Below, one piece after another: positions 1-5,677 of a DNA stretch of 12,776 nucleotides. A program made the position numbers and the translations under genes. The number at the start of each line of letters is the position of its first letter. Position 1 is the stretch's first letter. The DNA comes from Pavlovales sp. CCMP2436. Taxonomy: Eukaryota; Haptophyta; Pavlovophyceae; Pavlovales. The stretch lies in contig MU631814.1 in assembly GCA_026770615.1 (NCBI GenBank), forward strand, positions 51,832-64,607. Direction: 5' to 3'. The notes below the pieces were generated by a model. It made no database searches, was not told the origin of the DNA, and was given only the letters and a program-made list of their open reading frames with translations.

Positions 1-47
1 AAGGGATCAAAAGCGACTCCAAGGGATAAGGGATCACAAGCGACTCC
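1..47. repeat. Direct repeat of AAGGGAT-containing 20-mer
   Basis: Positions 1-20 (aagggatcaaaagcgactcc) recur at 28-47 with one mismatch, separated by an extra aagggat at 21-27. The same aagggat word closes the window at its right end. This looks like dispersed or tandem flanking repeat DNA rather than coding sequence. Confidence 0.85.
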
Positions 48-110
48 TCGAATAATGCCATTGGTTTTCGGTTATAAATGTTTCTCGGACGAAAAAAAAT
101 AAAACAAATT

Positions 111-167
111 TCCTAAGGGGGATAGATTTTGGGGAGGGATCATTATCCCTCATTTTATCCCTTGCGG
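111..167 (+). repeat. Left copy of terminal inverted repeat
   Basis: This stretch is a diverged inverted copy of 12633-12688. The shared core is GGATAGATTTT(T)GGGGAGGGAT, then a short AT step, then ATCCCT and a second ATCCCTTG. An A-rich tract lies on the outer side of both copies. The arrangement fits the ends of a mobile or integrated element, but a dispersed host repeat present twice in opposite orientation would look the same. Confidence 0.7.
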
Positions 168-187
168 TAAATAGGCACGGCCTAATA

Positions 188-198
188 CCCCCCCCCCC
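188..198. repeat. Poly-C run of 11 bases
   Basis: Eleven C residues lie in the non-coding stretch left of the first gene, with further C runs at 240-253. Such homopolymers are prone to length errors in sequencing. Confidence 0.8.
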
Positions 199-255
199 GT
201 CTGAGCGAGTCATTTGTCGGTTGCGGATACGGTCCGCACCCCCAGCCCCCCCCAC

Positions 256-618
256 CTATGCCGCCACGGTCGGCACCACGCCGTTGCCGAACCGCTCGAA
301 CACGAACTTGGCGATCTGCAGCTTGAGCTCGTTGATGGTGTCGGCGAACGCGCAGTCCACCGGGAGCGCGAGCGCGAGGAGGGGCGCGAGCAGCTCGCAG
401 AGGGGGCGCACGATGCCGGTCGGAGCGATGCAGATGCTCGGCACGCCCGCGACGAGTTGCACGTCGCGCTTGATGCTCTCTAGGCAGTGCTGCAGCACGC
501 GCGCGAAGAGCGCAAACTTGGCGTCTGCGTGCTGCTCCTCGTCTGCCGCGTGCGCGCCGAGGAAGAAGTCCGCGTAGTTGATGCTCGCATCTGCGCACGC
601 GGCCAGCCGCACCGCGAG
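256..618 (-). pseudogene. Unknown protein, 5'-truncated
   Basis: Protein-like sequence on the minus strand starts near LAVRLAACADASINYADFF and runs to a TAG at 256-258, about 110-120 residues. It is mostly helical and hydrophobic, with motifs such as CIAPTGIVRPLCELLAPLL. No start codon or upstream motif fits. Around 600-640 the minus frame loses protein character and a plus-strand fragment begins, so the two appear to be cut gene pieces placed head to head. The open frame continues to 822, but that part is an antisense shadow of the plus-strand fragment. I do not recognise the family. Confidence 0.45.
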
Positions 619-633
619 GCGTGCGCGCCTGCT

Positions 634-864
634 GCGGCGCGCTCGGACATCGACGAATGGACGGTCGTGACGAGGGCGAGCGTCGAGTTCAGCGAGACCG
701 AGCTGGCGTCGATGTCGCGCCGCTACCTGAAGGTCGGCCGCGCGCTCGAGCCCACGTTCATCGTGTGCGGCCTGCTGTAGCCGGGCGGGCTCCTGCGTGA
801 TATCTATCTCAAGGCGGTGCACGGCAACATCGGCGGGGTGGACACCATCGTGATCGCCGACTGA
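634..864 (+). pseudogene. Unknown protein 3' fragment with internal TAG
   Basis: The plus-strand frame reads as plausible protein: DIDEWTVVTRASVEFSETEL, then RRYLKVGRALEPTFIVCGLL. A TAG follows at 778-780, then PGGLLRDIYLKAVHGNIGG, ending VDTIVIAD and TGA at 862-864. Amino acid composition stays protein-like on both sides of the TAG, so this looks like one reading frame broken by a nonsense change. No start is visible; the 5' end meets the minus-strand fragment around 618-634. The family is not recognised. Readthrough of the TAG cannot be excluded. Confidence 0.45.
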
Positions 865-916
865 GTGCGCCGCGCGCCGCGCCTGAGCTCAGACAGACGA
901 CGTCCGTATGAAAACT

Positions 917-928
917 AATTTTCGCGCG
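917..928 (+). promoter_or_regulatory. Shared upstream motif (aattttcgcgcg)
   Basis: An A/T run followed by TCGCGCG lies about 25 bases before the ATG at 949, then an AT-rich stretch (tagtataataatag). It matches the motif before at least eight other genes here. Confidence 0.6.
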
Positions 929-948
929 CATAGTATAATAATAGGCAG

Positions 949-1320
949 ATGAGTATCGCGCTGTCTGCGACCTACAGTCTGACGCAGGCGACCGGCGGGC
1001 TCGTCCTGGGGACCCTACTGAACCAGGCTATCCCTAAATTCAGCGACAACGAACCGCTCGAGCAGACGATCGCGCTGCTTTCGCTGCAGGCGGTAATTAA
1101 CGGCGGCGCCGTGGCTACCGGCATGTACTTGTTTAACCGCGGGGGTGCCGACCCGACCGGCGGGCTCTTATTTATCTGGAGTCTAATCATGACCCAACCG
1201 GGTGTCTCTGACCGGATTAGCTTGCTCTCGAGCGCGCTCGGACAGCACGCGAAACAGCTAGCGCCGAGCGCGGTCGCTGCTGTCCTTTCGGGTGCCGGCG
1301 CGCGTTGTCCAGCTGAATAG
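949..1320 (+). CDS. Small hydrophobic membrane protein, unknown
   Basis: A 123-residue ORF starts with ATG just after the shared upstream motif, which supports the start. It has hydrophobic segments near residues 15-27, 40-60 and 70-82, a DPTGG motif around residue 68, and a Q-P-G-V-S-D-R-I turn. It looks like a small multi-span virion or host-membrane protein. I do not recognise the family. The last 10-15 residues (from about 1285) look unlike the rest and overlap the minus-strand ORF ending at 1217, so the 3' end may be cut and replaced. Confidence 0.6.
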   Translation: MSIALSATYSLTQATGGLVLGTLLNQAIPKFSDNEPLEQTIALLSLQAVINGGAVATGMYLFNRGGADPTGGLLFIWSLIMTQPGVSDRISLLSSALGQHAKQLAPSAVAAVLSGAGARCPAE

Positions 1321-1513
1321 ACCGGAGGCGGGCTTGGTCGTCTTTTACACGGCCCATCTCGCGCAGCAGGCGCCGGTCGGAGTACCCGGGCTGGCGCGCG
1401 CCACGCGTCCGGCGCTGCAGCTCGGACGCCGCGTCCTCGCTCTCGAGTGCGGCCCACGCCGCGCGCAGCAGCTCCGCCTCTAGGCGCGGCCACGTCTCCG
1501 GCCCCAGCTCCAC
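1217..1513 (-). CDS. Charged helical protein, hypothetical or fragment
   Basis: A 98-residue frame rich in Arg, Glu and Ala begins ELGPETWPRLEAELLRAAWA, with GTG as the only start candidate. It lies 6 bases downstream of the VLTF3-like gene's TGA and in the same frame, so it could be a readthrough extension, a GTG-initiated gene or a fragment. It has no upstream motif. Beyond about position 1285 (RSIQLDNARR) the frame is antisense to the membrane protein at 949-1320 and is probably not real coding. The family is not recognised. Confidence 0.4.
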   Translation of the reverse strand: MELGPETWPRLEAELLRAAWAALESEDAASELQRRTRGARQPGYSDRRLLREMGRVKDDQARLRSIQLDNARRHPKGQQRPRSALAVSRAVRARSRAS

Positions 1514-1519
1514 GCTCAG

Positions 1520-1888
1520 TCACTTGAAGTTTGAAATGTCCATCGGCGGGTGGTCCCAGCCGTTGAACTCGCATACGGACCCCCAGACGCGGTCGAGCTC
1601 CTGCAGCTTGGCCTGTGTCTTGAGTTGGGGAAAGTGCCTGAGCGTGTCCTCGCGGCCGATCAGCTGTAGCAGGCGGAATAGCAGGAAATTGTAGTTCAGT
1701 AGATTCTTCCGAGACGAGTGTTTAAATAGCCGAAACGGCTCCTGCACGCCTTCGAATATGCGGGCGAGGAGCAGCGTCTCGCTCTGCGAAATCGGCGGCG
1801 GGCGGTACTTGGTCACCCGGTTGATCACTTGCAGCCAGGATTCGTTGTAGCGCTGCAGGGCGCCACCATCAAGGCTGCGCGCTTCCAC
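1520..1888 (-). CDS. VLTF3-like late transcription factor, C-terminal part
   Basis: VLTF3 (poxvirus A2-type) proteins drive late viral transcription and are a core marker of nucleocytoplasmic large DNA viruses. Visible C-terminal hallmarks in order are YNESWLQVINRVT, PPPIS, IFEGVQEPF, SRKNLLNYNFLLFRLLQLIG, FPQLKTQAKLQELDRVW and VCEFNGW. These match the family pattern INR(I/V)T, PPP, EIQEPF, RKNFLSYSYVLYKF, FPLLKSREKL, D..W..IC...GW. The only start is GTG at 1888; an in-frame TAG lies three codons upstream and there is no shared upstream motif. At 122 residues it is much shorter than usual family members, so the N-terminal part, including any zinc-binding region, is missing or has moved. It ends with TGA at 1520-1522. 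Confidence 0.8.
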   Translation of the reverse strand: MEARSLDGGALQRYNESWLQVINRVTKYRPPPISQSETLLLARIFEGVQEPFRLFKHSSRKNLLNYNFLLFRLLQLIGREDTLRHFPQLKTQAKLQELDRVWGSVCEFNGWDHPPMDISNFK

Positions 1889-1896
1889 ATGTGGCT
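1887..1896. repeat. Inverted 10-mer pair around the 58-residue ORF
   Basis: agccacatgt reads on the minus strand at 1887-1896 and on the plus strand at 2127-2136. The first copy lies inside the palindrome ccacatgtgg (1885-1894). The pair brackets the plus-strand ORF at 1962-2138 and its upstream motif, a possible inversion footprint, although 10 bases could arise by chance. Confidence 0.5.
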
Positions 1897-1930
1897 ACGA
1901 GCCGTGCGCTTCTAACAACAATAACAAAAA

Positions 1931-1949
1931 AAAATATTCGGGTGCGCGC
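1931..1949 (+). promoter_or_regulatory. Shared upstream motif (aatattcgggtgcgcgc)
   Basis: A long A run leads into ATATTCGGGTGCGCGC, with the TCG about 22 bases before the ATG at 1962. It has the same layout as the other sites: A/T run, TCGG, then a CG-rich stretch. Confidence 0.55.
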
Positions 1950-1961
1950 AGCAATAGAGAT

Positions 1962-2138
1962 ATGGACTTCACGAAGGCTCTCGACCGCGCACGCACGCAC
2001 AAGGGGGCCGTGACTGCCGTGCTCGACAAGCTAACCGTCGCAGAGGTGCCTGGGCTGCGCACCTACGAGCCGAGCACCGACGACTTTGACCGCGCGAAGA
2101 CCGTGGTCAAGGCGCGCTTCAACAGCAGCCACATGTAG
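1962..2138 (+). CDS. 58-residue ORF, unknown
   Basis: An ATG lies 22 bases after the shared upstream motif and opens a 58-residue frame, MDFTKALDRARTHKGAVTAV onwards, ending NSSHM and TAG. It is hydrophilic and probably helical, with no membrane segment. The good start context and composition suggest a real gene or the true 5' part of a longer one cut at about 2136. Its neighbour on the left is the 5'-truncated VLTF3 gene on the other strand. I tested whether it could be the missing VLTF3 N-terminus, but the frames do not join. The family is not recognised. Confidence 0.45.
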   Translation: MDFTKALDRARTHKGAVTAVLDKLTVAEVPGLRTYEPSTDDFDRAKTVVKARFNSSHM

Positions 2139-2163
2139 ATGACGGCAGAAACTCGAGTATAAT

Positions 2164-2511
2164 TCAAAAGAGCGATCTAGTTATAATCTGCGCCGCCGAC
2201 CTCCGGAGTGCGCGAGGCAGTGCTGCGGGCGGCTCCGACGGCTTATGCGGGGCAGCGGCCGCGGTGGGCGCGCTCGCCTCTGGCACCGCGTTCTGCTCCT
2301 CGCTCACGAGCCCTATCTCAAACATGCCGCACCGCAGCCGTGCCTCTCGGCGGCGGCGCCAGTGGCGCTGTATGGTCGTGGCGCCGGCGACCCGCTCTGA
2401 GGTGGCCGCCGCGCGCGCCTGCAGTAGCTGCACGAGGTTCCTTATTAGAGCCGCTCCGAGCGGGCTGACGAAAGCCGCGGTGAGCGCGATGATGAGCTCG
2501 AGTACTGGCAT
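2164..2511 (-). CDS. Membrane-anchored protein with IQ-like motif
   Basis: This 115-residue frame starts at the ATG at 2511 (MPVLELIIALTAAFVSPLGA). A hydrophobic segment spans about residues 4-28, so it is probably anchored by its N-terminus. Residues 45-58 (TTIQRHWRRRREAR) resemble an IQ calmodulin-binding motif (IQxxxRxxxxR pattern with basic residues). The C-terminal half is rich in Ala and Pro, ending RRSAAQIITRSLF. The frame stays open upstream through a CT/AG microsatellite coding Glu-Arg repeats, but that stretch has only a GTG start and lies between the upstream motif and the ATG, so I treat it as leader. Calmodulin binding is inference. Confidence 0.55.
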   Translation of the reverse strand: MPVLELIIALTAAFVSPLGAALIRNLVQLLQARAAATSERVAGATTIQRHWRRRREARLRCGMFEIGLVSEEQNAVPEASAPTAAAAPHKPSEPPAALPRALRRSAAQIITRSLF

Positions 2512-2526
2512 GCGAGCGTCTGCGTG

Positions 2527-2549
2527 CTCTCTCTCTCTCTCTCTCTCTC
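2527..2549. repeat. CT/AG dinucleotide microsatellite
   Basis: Twenty-three bases of perfect CT repeat lie between the upstream motif at 2559-2571 and the ATG at 2511. It stretches the motif-to-start distance to about 52 bases, against 17-30 elsewhere, as expected if the repeat expanded inside a promoter. Confidence 0.9.
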
Positions 2550-2558
2550 GTTCTCTTT

Positions 2559-2571
2559 CCACCGAAAAAAC
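2559..2571 (-). promoter_or_regulatory. Shared upstream motif (gttttttcggtgg)
   Basis: The minus strand reads GTTTTTTCGGTGG, about 52 bases before the ATG at 2511. It overlaps the stop of the upstream 78-residue gene (TGA at 2572-2574). Confidence 0.55.
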
Positions 2572-2808
2572 TCAGCTCGAGCGGAACGCCAGCGCGCAGA
2601 AGCTCTCAAAGTCGAGCCGCGTGAGCAGCCCGTTCCCCCTCGCCTTGTGCTTCAAGTCGCTCCACAGCACGAGCAGATCGCTCAGGTAGAGGGAGGCGAA
2701 CTCGCGCTCGCGCCAGGGGCCGCTGCGGTCGACGGGTCGACGGTCGCACACGCAGGCATAGCCGCACGCGTCGCAGTACGAGCCGGGCTCGGGCTGCTGC
2801 GCTTGCAT
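2572..2808 (-). CDS. 78-residue Cys-rich protein, unknown
   Basis: It starts at the ATG at 2808, 18 bases after a shared upstream motif. The N-terminal part has a cysteine cluster (YCDACGYACVCD, residues 11-22; C-x2-C-x3-C-x-C), which could bind a metal. A hydrophobic/aromatic helix follows (FASLYLSDLLVLWSDLKHKA, about residues 37-56), then LLTRLDFESFCALAF. It overlaps the 3' end of the resolvase frame by 127 bases in another frame; its own composition there is better than the resolvase tail. The family is not recognised. Confidence 0.55.
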   Translation of the reverse strand: MQAQQPEPGSYCDACGYACVCDRRPVDRSGPWREREFASLYLSDLLVLWSDLKHKARGNGLLTRLDFESFCALAFRSS

Positions 2809-3281
2809 CCTACAACTCGAGTTCCGAAAAAATGGGCGATCAGGAAGCTGTCCGCCAGGTCGTCGCGCTTGCGGCTCGCCTCGTAGCGCGCGCGCCACGG
2901 GTCGTCGTCGGCCTCGAGGCGCTTCGAGACCCACTCGACCGCGGCCGCCTTGTTGAGGCGGTAGTCGCCGCGGCTCAGCCCAAAGGCAGCCTTCACCGTG
3001 CGCGCGTGCACGACCGTGCACTTCGTGTAGAAGCTCAGATGGAGCAGCGCCTCTATGATTCGCATGTTCGCGCTCATCTGCTTCTCGATGACCACGTGGT
3101 CTGCCTCTCTGAACAGCTTCGCGTGCTTGTCCACGAAGGTCTTCACGAGGCGCACGTTGCTCGCCGGCTCGTACTTAGCATCCTCGCATAGCGCCTCATT
3201 GGCCCACTCCTCGATCTGCCCGTCGATTATAGCGCAGTAGGCGATATTGCGGACGCCCACGTCCACGGCGACCACGAGCAT
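2682..3281 (-). CDS. RuvC-like Holliday junction resolvase (poxvirus A22 type)
   Basis: This RNase H-fold endonuclease would resolve four-way junctions in replicated viral DNA before packaging. The ATG at 3281, 23 bases after a shared upstream motif, gives 199 residues; an in-frame GTG lies two codons earlier. Strand 1 is LVVAVDVGVRNIAYC (Asp7). HVVIEKQMSANMRIIEALL carries the second acidic residue (Glu66). KRDDLADSFLIAHFF (residues 138-152) carries the last acidic pair (Asp141/Asp144). All four acidic positions typical of RuvC/A22 enzymes are present, so it should be active if expressed. The fold ends near residue 152; the Ser/Pro/Ala-rich tail overlaps the next gene and may be an unselected extension or follow a frameshift. 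Confidence 0.85.
   Translation of the reverse strand: MLVVAVDVGVRNIAYCAIIDGQIEEWANEALCEDAKYEPASNVRLVKTFVDKHAKLFREADHVVIEKQMSANMRIIEALLHLSFYTKCTVVHARTVKAAFGLSRGDYRLNKAAAVEWVSKRLEADDDPWRARYEASRKRDDLADSFLIAHFFGTRVVGCKRSSPSPARTATRAAMPACATVDPSTAAAPGASASSPPST
2822..2832 (-). promoter_or_regulatory. Shared upstream motif (ttttttcggaa)
   Basis: The minus strand reads TTTTTTCGGAA about 18 bases before the ATG at 2808. It lies inside the 3' part of the resolvase frame. Confidence 0.55.
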
Positions 3282-3296
3282 GAGCACGCCACACGG

Positions 3297-3309
3297 CGCG
3301 CCCGAAAAT
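3297..3309 (-). promoter_or_regulatory. Shared upstream motif (attttcgggcgcg)
   Basis: The minus strand reads ATTTTCGGGCGCGC, 23 bases before the resolvase ATG at 3281, just after the stop of the upstream membrane-protein gene (TAG at 3313-3315). It favours the ATG over the nearby GTG at 3287. Confidence 0.6.
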
Positions 3310-3312
3310 CAG

Positions 3313-3597
3313 CTAGAGGAAAAGGTACCCTGCCACCGCTCCCAGCACGGGCACGAGCACGAAGTGGACCTGCGTCTTCTCGTGTAGCTCGTCCTCGTCC
3401 GGGTCGACCTGGAACGTCTTGATCGCGCCATGCTCCGTGAAGAACGCCGCGGGCCACTTGGTCGCGTAGCAGACTAGCGTGGCCAGCGCGCCGACGATGA
3501 AGCCCCGCTTGAGGGGGGTGCCCGCGCCGACGAAACCGAGGAACTCCTCCACCGTCTGCGGGGCTCTGCGGACCGTCTCAAAGGAGAGCGCCTCCAT
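3313..3597 (-). CDS. Two-span small membrane protein, unknown
   Basis: I place the start at the ATG at 3597 (MEALSFETVRR...), giving 94 residues, because the shared motif TTTTTTCGGACGCGCGAC lies 27 bases upstream; the longer frame from 3639 would have the motif inside its coding sequence. Hydrophobic segments are GFIVGALATLVCYATKW and FVLVPVLGAVAGYLFL at the C-terminus, joined by an acidic linker (DPDEDELHEK). The shape fits a small virion membrane protein. It is followed directly by the resolvase. The family is not recognised. Confidence 0.6.
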   Translation of the reverse strand: MEALSFETVRRAPQTVEEFLGFVGAGTPLKRGFIVGALATLVCYATKWPAAFFTEHGAIKTFQVDPDEDELHEKTQVHFVLVPVLGAVAGYLFL

Positions 3598-3613
3598 CTG
3601 GTTCGGCTCTCGG

Positions 3614-3630
3614 TCGCGCGTCCGAAAAAA
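3614..3630 (-). promoter_or_regulatory. Shared upstream motif (ttttttcggacgcgcga)
   Basis: The minus strand reads TTTTTTCGGACGCGCGA, 27 bases before the ATG at 3597. This is one of the clearest examples of the motif, with a full T run, TCGG and CGCG. Confidence 0.65.
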
Positions 3631-3688
3631 GTAGCTCATTAAACAGAGAGAGGGGCAGCGCCAGAACCTATATTGATTGATGCAAGGA

Positions 3689-4197
3689 CTAAGAAGAGTC
3701 GATGATGGTGTTGGCGGCCCCGGTCGCGACGGACGCCATGGAGAGCAGCTTGCCCACGGTTCGGTTGCCGGCGCCTAAGGTCACTGCCCCGGACGCCACC
3801 ACCGTCCCGTAGAAGGTGTTGCCTGCGCCCATCGCGACGGTCCCGAGAACATGCCAAAAAATGTTTTTCGCCTGGGGCCCAACGCCGCCGTCGATCGGGA
3901 TCAGAATGATGTTCGCCATCGCACTGATACGCAGGTTCCCGCTCTCGCTGAATACGAACACGTCGATCGCCGTGCCGAGGAGCGCGACGGAGGTCGCCAC
4001 CGAAACGGCCGTGCTCCACTTGTACACTCCGGGGTAGAACGCGCGCCCGCCGATGACCCCCCCGGCCACATTGGTCTTTTCGGGAAGCGCCACGAGATTA
4101 ACGGTCGTGTTAATCGCCGCTTGCAAGTCCGCCAGTGCACCCTGTATAAACAGGGGGGTCGGCTGTGCGAGCCCTGTAGCATACACGAAGCCGCTGG
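3689..4197 (-). pseudogene. Ice-binding protein domain (DUF3494), C-terminal part of a split gene
   Basis: DUF3494 proteins fold as a beta-helix and bind ice crystals. The frame shows the family's second half: FVYATGLAQPTP, an amphipathic helix (LADLQAAINTT), GGRAFYPGVYKW, IDVFVFSESGNLRISAMANI, NIFWHVLGTVAMGAGNTFYG and VVASGAVTLGAGNRTVGKLL. It ends with TAG at 3689-3691. The first half of the same domain lies at 7692-7900 on the same strand, and the halves join in frame through a shared CTGG (4194-4197 and 7688-7691). No proper start or upstream motif belongs to this half; the ATG at 4186 is internal. Ice binding by the viral product is inference. Confidence 0.85.
4194..4197. other. Left breakpoint of split ice-binding gene (CTGG)
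   Basis: The CTGG at 4194-4197 matches the CTGG at 7688-7691. Removing 4198-7691 restores an uninterrupted ice-binding reading frame (…ALTS-GFVYATG…). It is either a 4-base target duplication or microhomology at a rearrangement. Confidence 0.75.
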
Positions 4198-5002
4198 AAG
4201 GCCGGTGTGGCCTGCTTGAGCGCTTCGTTCTGCAGATTGCCTAGGTTTAACCAGTAGAGCACTTGGTCGGATCTGGCCTTCTGCTCGGCGTCGAGCGGCA
4301 AAAGGTCGGAAATGGTGCCACCGATGCCAGTCAGTGTGTCGCTCGCCATGTTGAGCGGAGCCAGAATCGCCAGGGTGTTCGCCGTGTCCTGGTTGTACTG
4401 CGCGGCGTTTGACAAGTTGCGCGACGTTTGCATCGTGGCGGCCGAGTCCAGCATGGCCGCTATCTCCACGGGCGCCGTAACGATGCTGCCCACGCTCTGC
4501 AACACGCCGTCCGCGAGCGCCTTCTCGGCCGAGCCGGGCTTGAGGTCGGCAGTCGCCTGCGTGAGCGGATCGTCTATTTCAGCCGCCGCGGCATCGTACC
4601 CGCTCTGCCGCGCAACGTACTTCTCGAGCTCTGCGCTCTGCCCCGCAGTCTTGAGTTTGTCTTCGGTGCGCTGCTGCAGCTGGCCCTCGTTTACCATCTG
4701 GCTCAGGTCGCCAGCCATGCCGAGGATGCCCAGTCCGCTTCCCAGGTTGCCAATGCCACTCATCGCCAGCCTGCTCGGAAGTGCCAACTGCACGGCCTTG
4801 AACGTGCCCACTACCGCGAGATCGAATCCGACCGACCCAATGGCCATGGGCACGAGTTCCTTCATGACGCCCGCGATCTGCTCGCGCTGGCTCGGCGCCG
4901 GCGGCTCGCCCTCGGCTACCTGCTCGAGTAGTTCACCGTTGTTGCTCAAGGCGAGGTCTGGTGCGACGGTGGCGAGCGGTGCCGCTGCCTGCGTGCCGTC
5001 GG

Positions 5003-5031
5003 CGTTCTGCGCGTTCTGCGCGTTCTGCGCG
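5003..5031. repeat. 9-base tandem repeat (NAQ codons)
   Basis: About three copies of ttctgcgcg encode the Asn-Ala-Gln repeats at the N-terminus of the minus-strand gene starting at 5039. Confidence 0.75.
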
Positions 5032-5047
5032 TTGAGCATGAGCGTGA

Positions 5048-5170
5048 CACCCAGGCACGAAGCCGCCCAACCCCAGCTCGGTGGTCCTGCCGCTGGTGCG
5101 CGAGTGGATCGCGGCGGACGCGTCGCTGGTCGAGCTCCCCACGCGGCTCCCGAGCCACCAGCTGGAATAG
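5048..5170 (+). pseudogene. Unknown protein, 3' fragment
   Basis: The plus-strand frame reads PNPSSVVLPLVREWIAADAS and then LVELPTRLPSHQLE with TAG at 5168-5170. It looks like the natural C-terminus of a longer protein; an in-frame TGA at 5045-5047 and the start of the minus gene at 5039 mark the cut. The next plus-strand gene starts 37 bases later with its own upstream motif, as in a compact viral genome. The piece is too short to assign. Confidence 0.4.
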
Positions 5171-5172
5171 CG

Positions 5173-5188
5173 AAAATTCGGTGGCGCC
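5173..5188 (+). promoter_or_regulatory. Shared upstream motif (aaaattcggtggcgcc)
   Basis: AAAATTCGGTGGCGCC begins right after the TAG at 5168-5170 and lies about 28 bases before the ATG at 5208. Confidence 0.55.
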
Positions 5189-5207
5189 TCTCGAGACGCG
5201 CCGCCAG

Positions 5208-5531
5208 ATGTTCAAGCTCCTTGGAAAGCTGGTGCCCCCGCCCGCCGTGGTCAAGAAAGCCGTGCCCGCGGTGACGAGGCAGGCGCCTTCCAAGGCGCTC
5301 AAGGCGGTGCCGGCGCCGGCGGTGCTGAAGGGGCCGGCCGCCAATCTGGCCGACGCGCTCCCGACGTAGAAGCTCGTGAGCGCGAAGACCGCGGCGGTCG
5401 GCCTGGCGGTCGCAGGCGGCGCGACGCTGCTGCTCGGCGGCAAGCAGTTGCGCGGCGCGATTGCCGAGGCAACCGGCCTGGACCCGGCGGTGGTGCCATC
5501 ACCCAGGGCGGCCTTGGAGCCTCCTCGATAG
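5208..5531 (+). pseudogene. Small Ala/Val/Lys-rich membrane protein, internal TAG, 3' cut
   Basis: The ATG at 5208 follows the shared motif. The frame reads MFKLLGKLVPPPAVVKKAVP, Ala/Pro/Lys-rich repeats and PAANLADALPT, then TAG at 5367-5369. It continues in frame as KLVSAKTAAVGLAVAGGATL plus LLGGKQLRGAIAEATGLDP, giving a hydrophobic span after the stop. The even composition suggests one protein of about 100 residues interrupted by a nonsense change. From about 5505 the frame turns into antisense of the neighbouring minus-strand gene and ends at 5531, so its 3' end is lost. The basic N-terminus and single span would suit a virion protein, but I do not recognise it. Confidence 0.5.
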
Positions 5532-5652
5532 CCTCCGGCTCCTCCGCCGCCGCCGCCTCCAGCTGGTGCGTGGACCAGGCCATGTGCAGCAAGCACACGA
5601 TGAACAGCGCACTGCCGACCTCCGCAAGCACGTTCTCGGACGAGAACTGCAT
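5299..5652 (-). pseudogene. Short N-terminal membrane-anchor protein, 3'-truncated
   Basis: The ATG at 5652 opens MQFSSENVLAEVGSALFIVC, LLHMAWSTHQLE and an acidic Ala/Glu stretch (EAAAAEEPEAIEEA). This suggests an N-terminal membrane span near residues 10-26 and a cytoplasmic tail. Protein character stops after about residue 48 (position 5505); the remaining Arg/Pro-rich frame to 5299 is antisense of the plus-strand gene at 5208. It sits 25 bases after the stop of the upstream minus gene (5678) with no motif of its own, so it may share that gene's transcript. The family is not recognised. Confidence 0.4.
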
Positions 5653-5677
5653 CGGCGGACACCAAGTACTCTAGCGC

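Larger units (their letters stand above)
4110..5039 (-). pseudogene. Unknown structural or membrane protein, 3'-truncated
   Basis: The frame starts at the ATG at 5039 with a 9-base tandem repeat coding NAQNAQNAQNA, then an acidic, Ala-rich stretch, hydrophobic helices (VPMAIGSVGFDLAVVGTFKA, about residues 62-81; GIGNLGSGLGILGMAGDL) and long helical regions. Protein character ends near NEALKQATPAFQ at about 4198. The last 25-30 codons, to the stop at 4110, are an out-of-frame reading of the ice-binding gene, so the true C-terminus is missing. No shared upstream motif precedes the start, and the DNA just upstream is the 3' end of a plus-strand fragment, so the 5' edge may also be a junction. 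A long plus-strand open frame over this region is its antisense shadow. The family is not recognised. Confidence 0.55.

Noticed and set aside
34..255. 73-codon minus ORF over the left repeats
   Set aside because: It crosses poly-C and the inverted repeat; low-complexity Gly/Arg start and no motif.
972..1574. 200-codon minus-strand open frame
   Set aside because: Its C-terminal part is antisense of the membrane protein at 949-1320 and its N-terminal part overlaps the VLTF3 frame in another phase; no consistent protein character.
1520..2138. 58-residue ORF as the inverted N-terminus of VLTF3
   Set aside because: Joining through the shared agccacatgt puts the two frames one base out of phase, so it needs an extra indel; kept only as a low-interest finding.
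4312..5274. 320-codon plus-strand open frame
   Set aside because: It is antisense to the better protein at 4198-5039 and is Ser/Ala/Cys-rich without domains; it runs across a junction into other genes.
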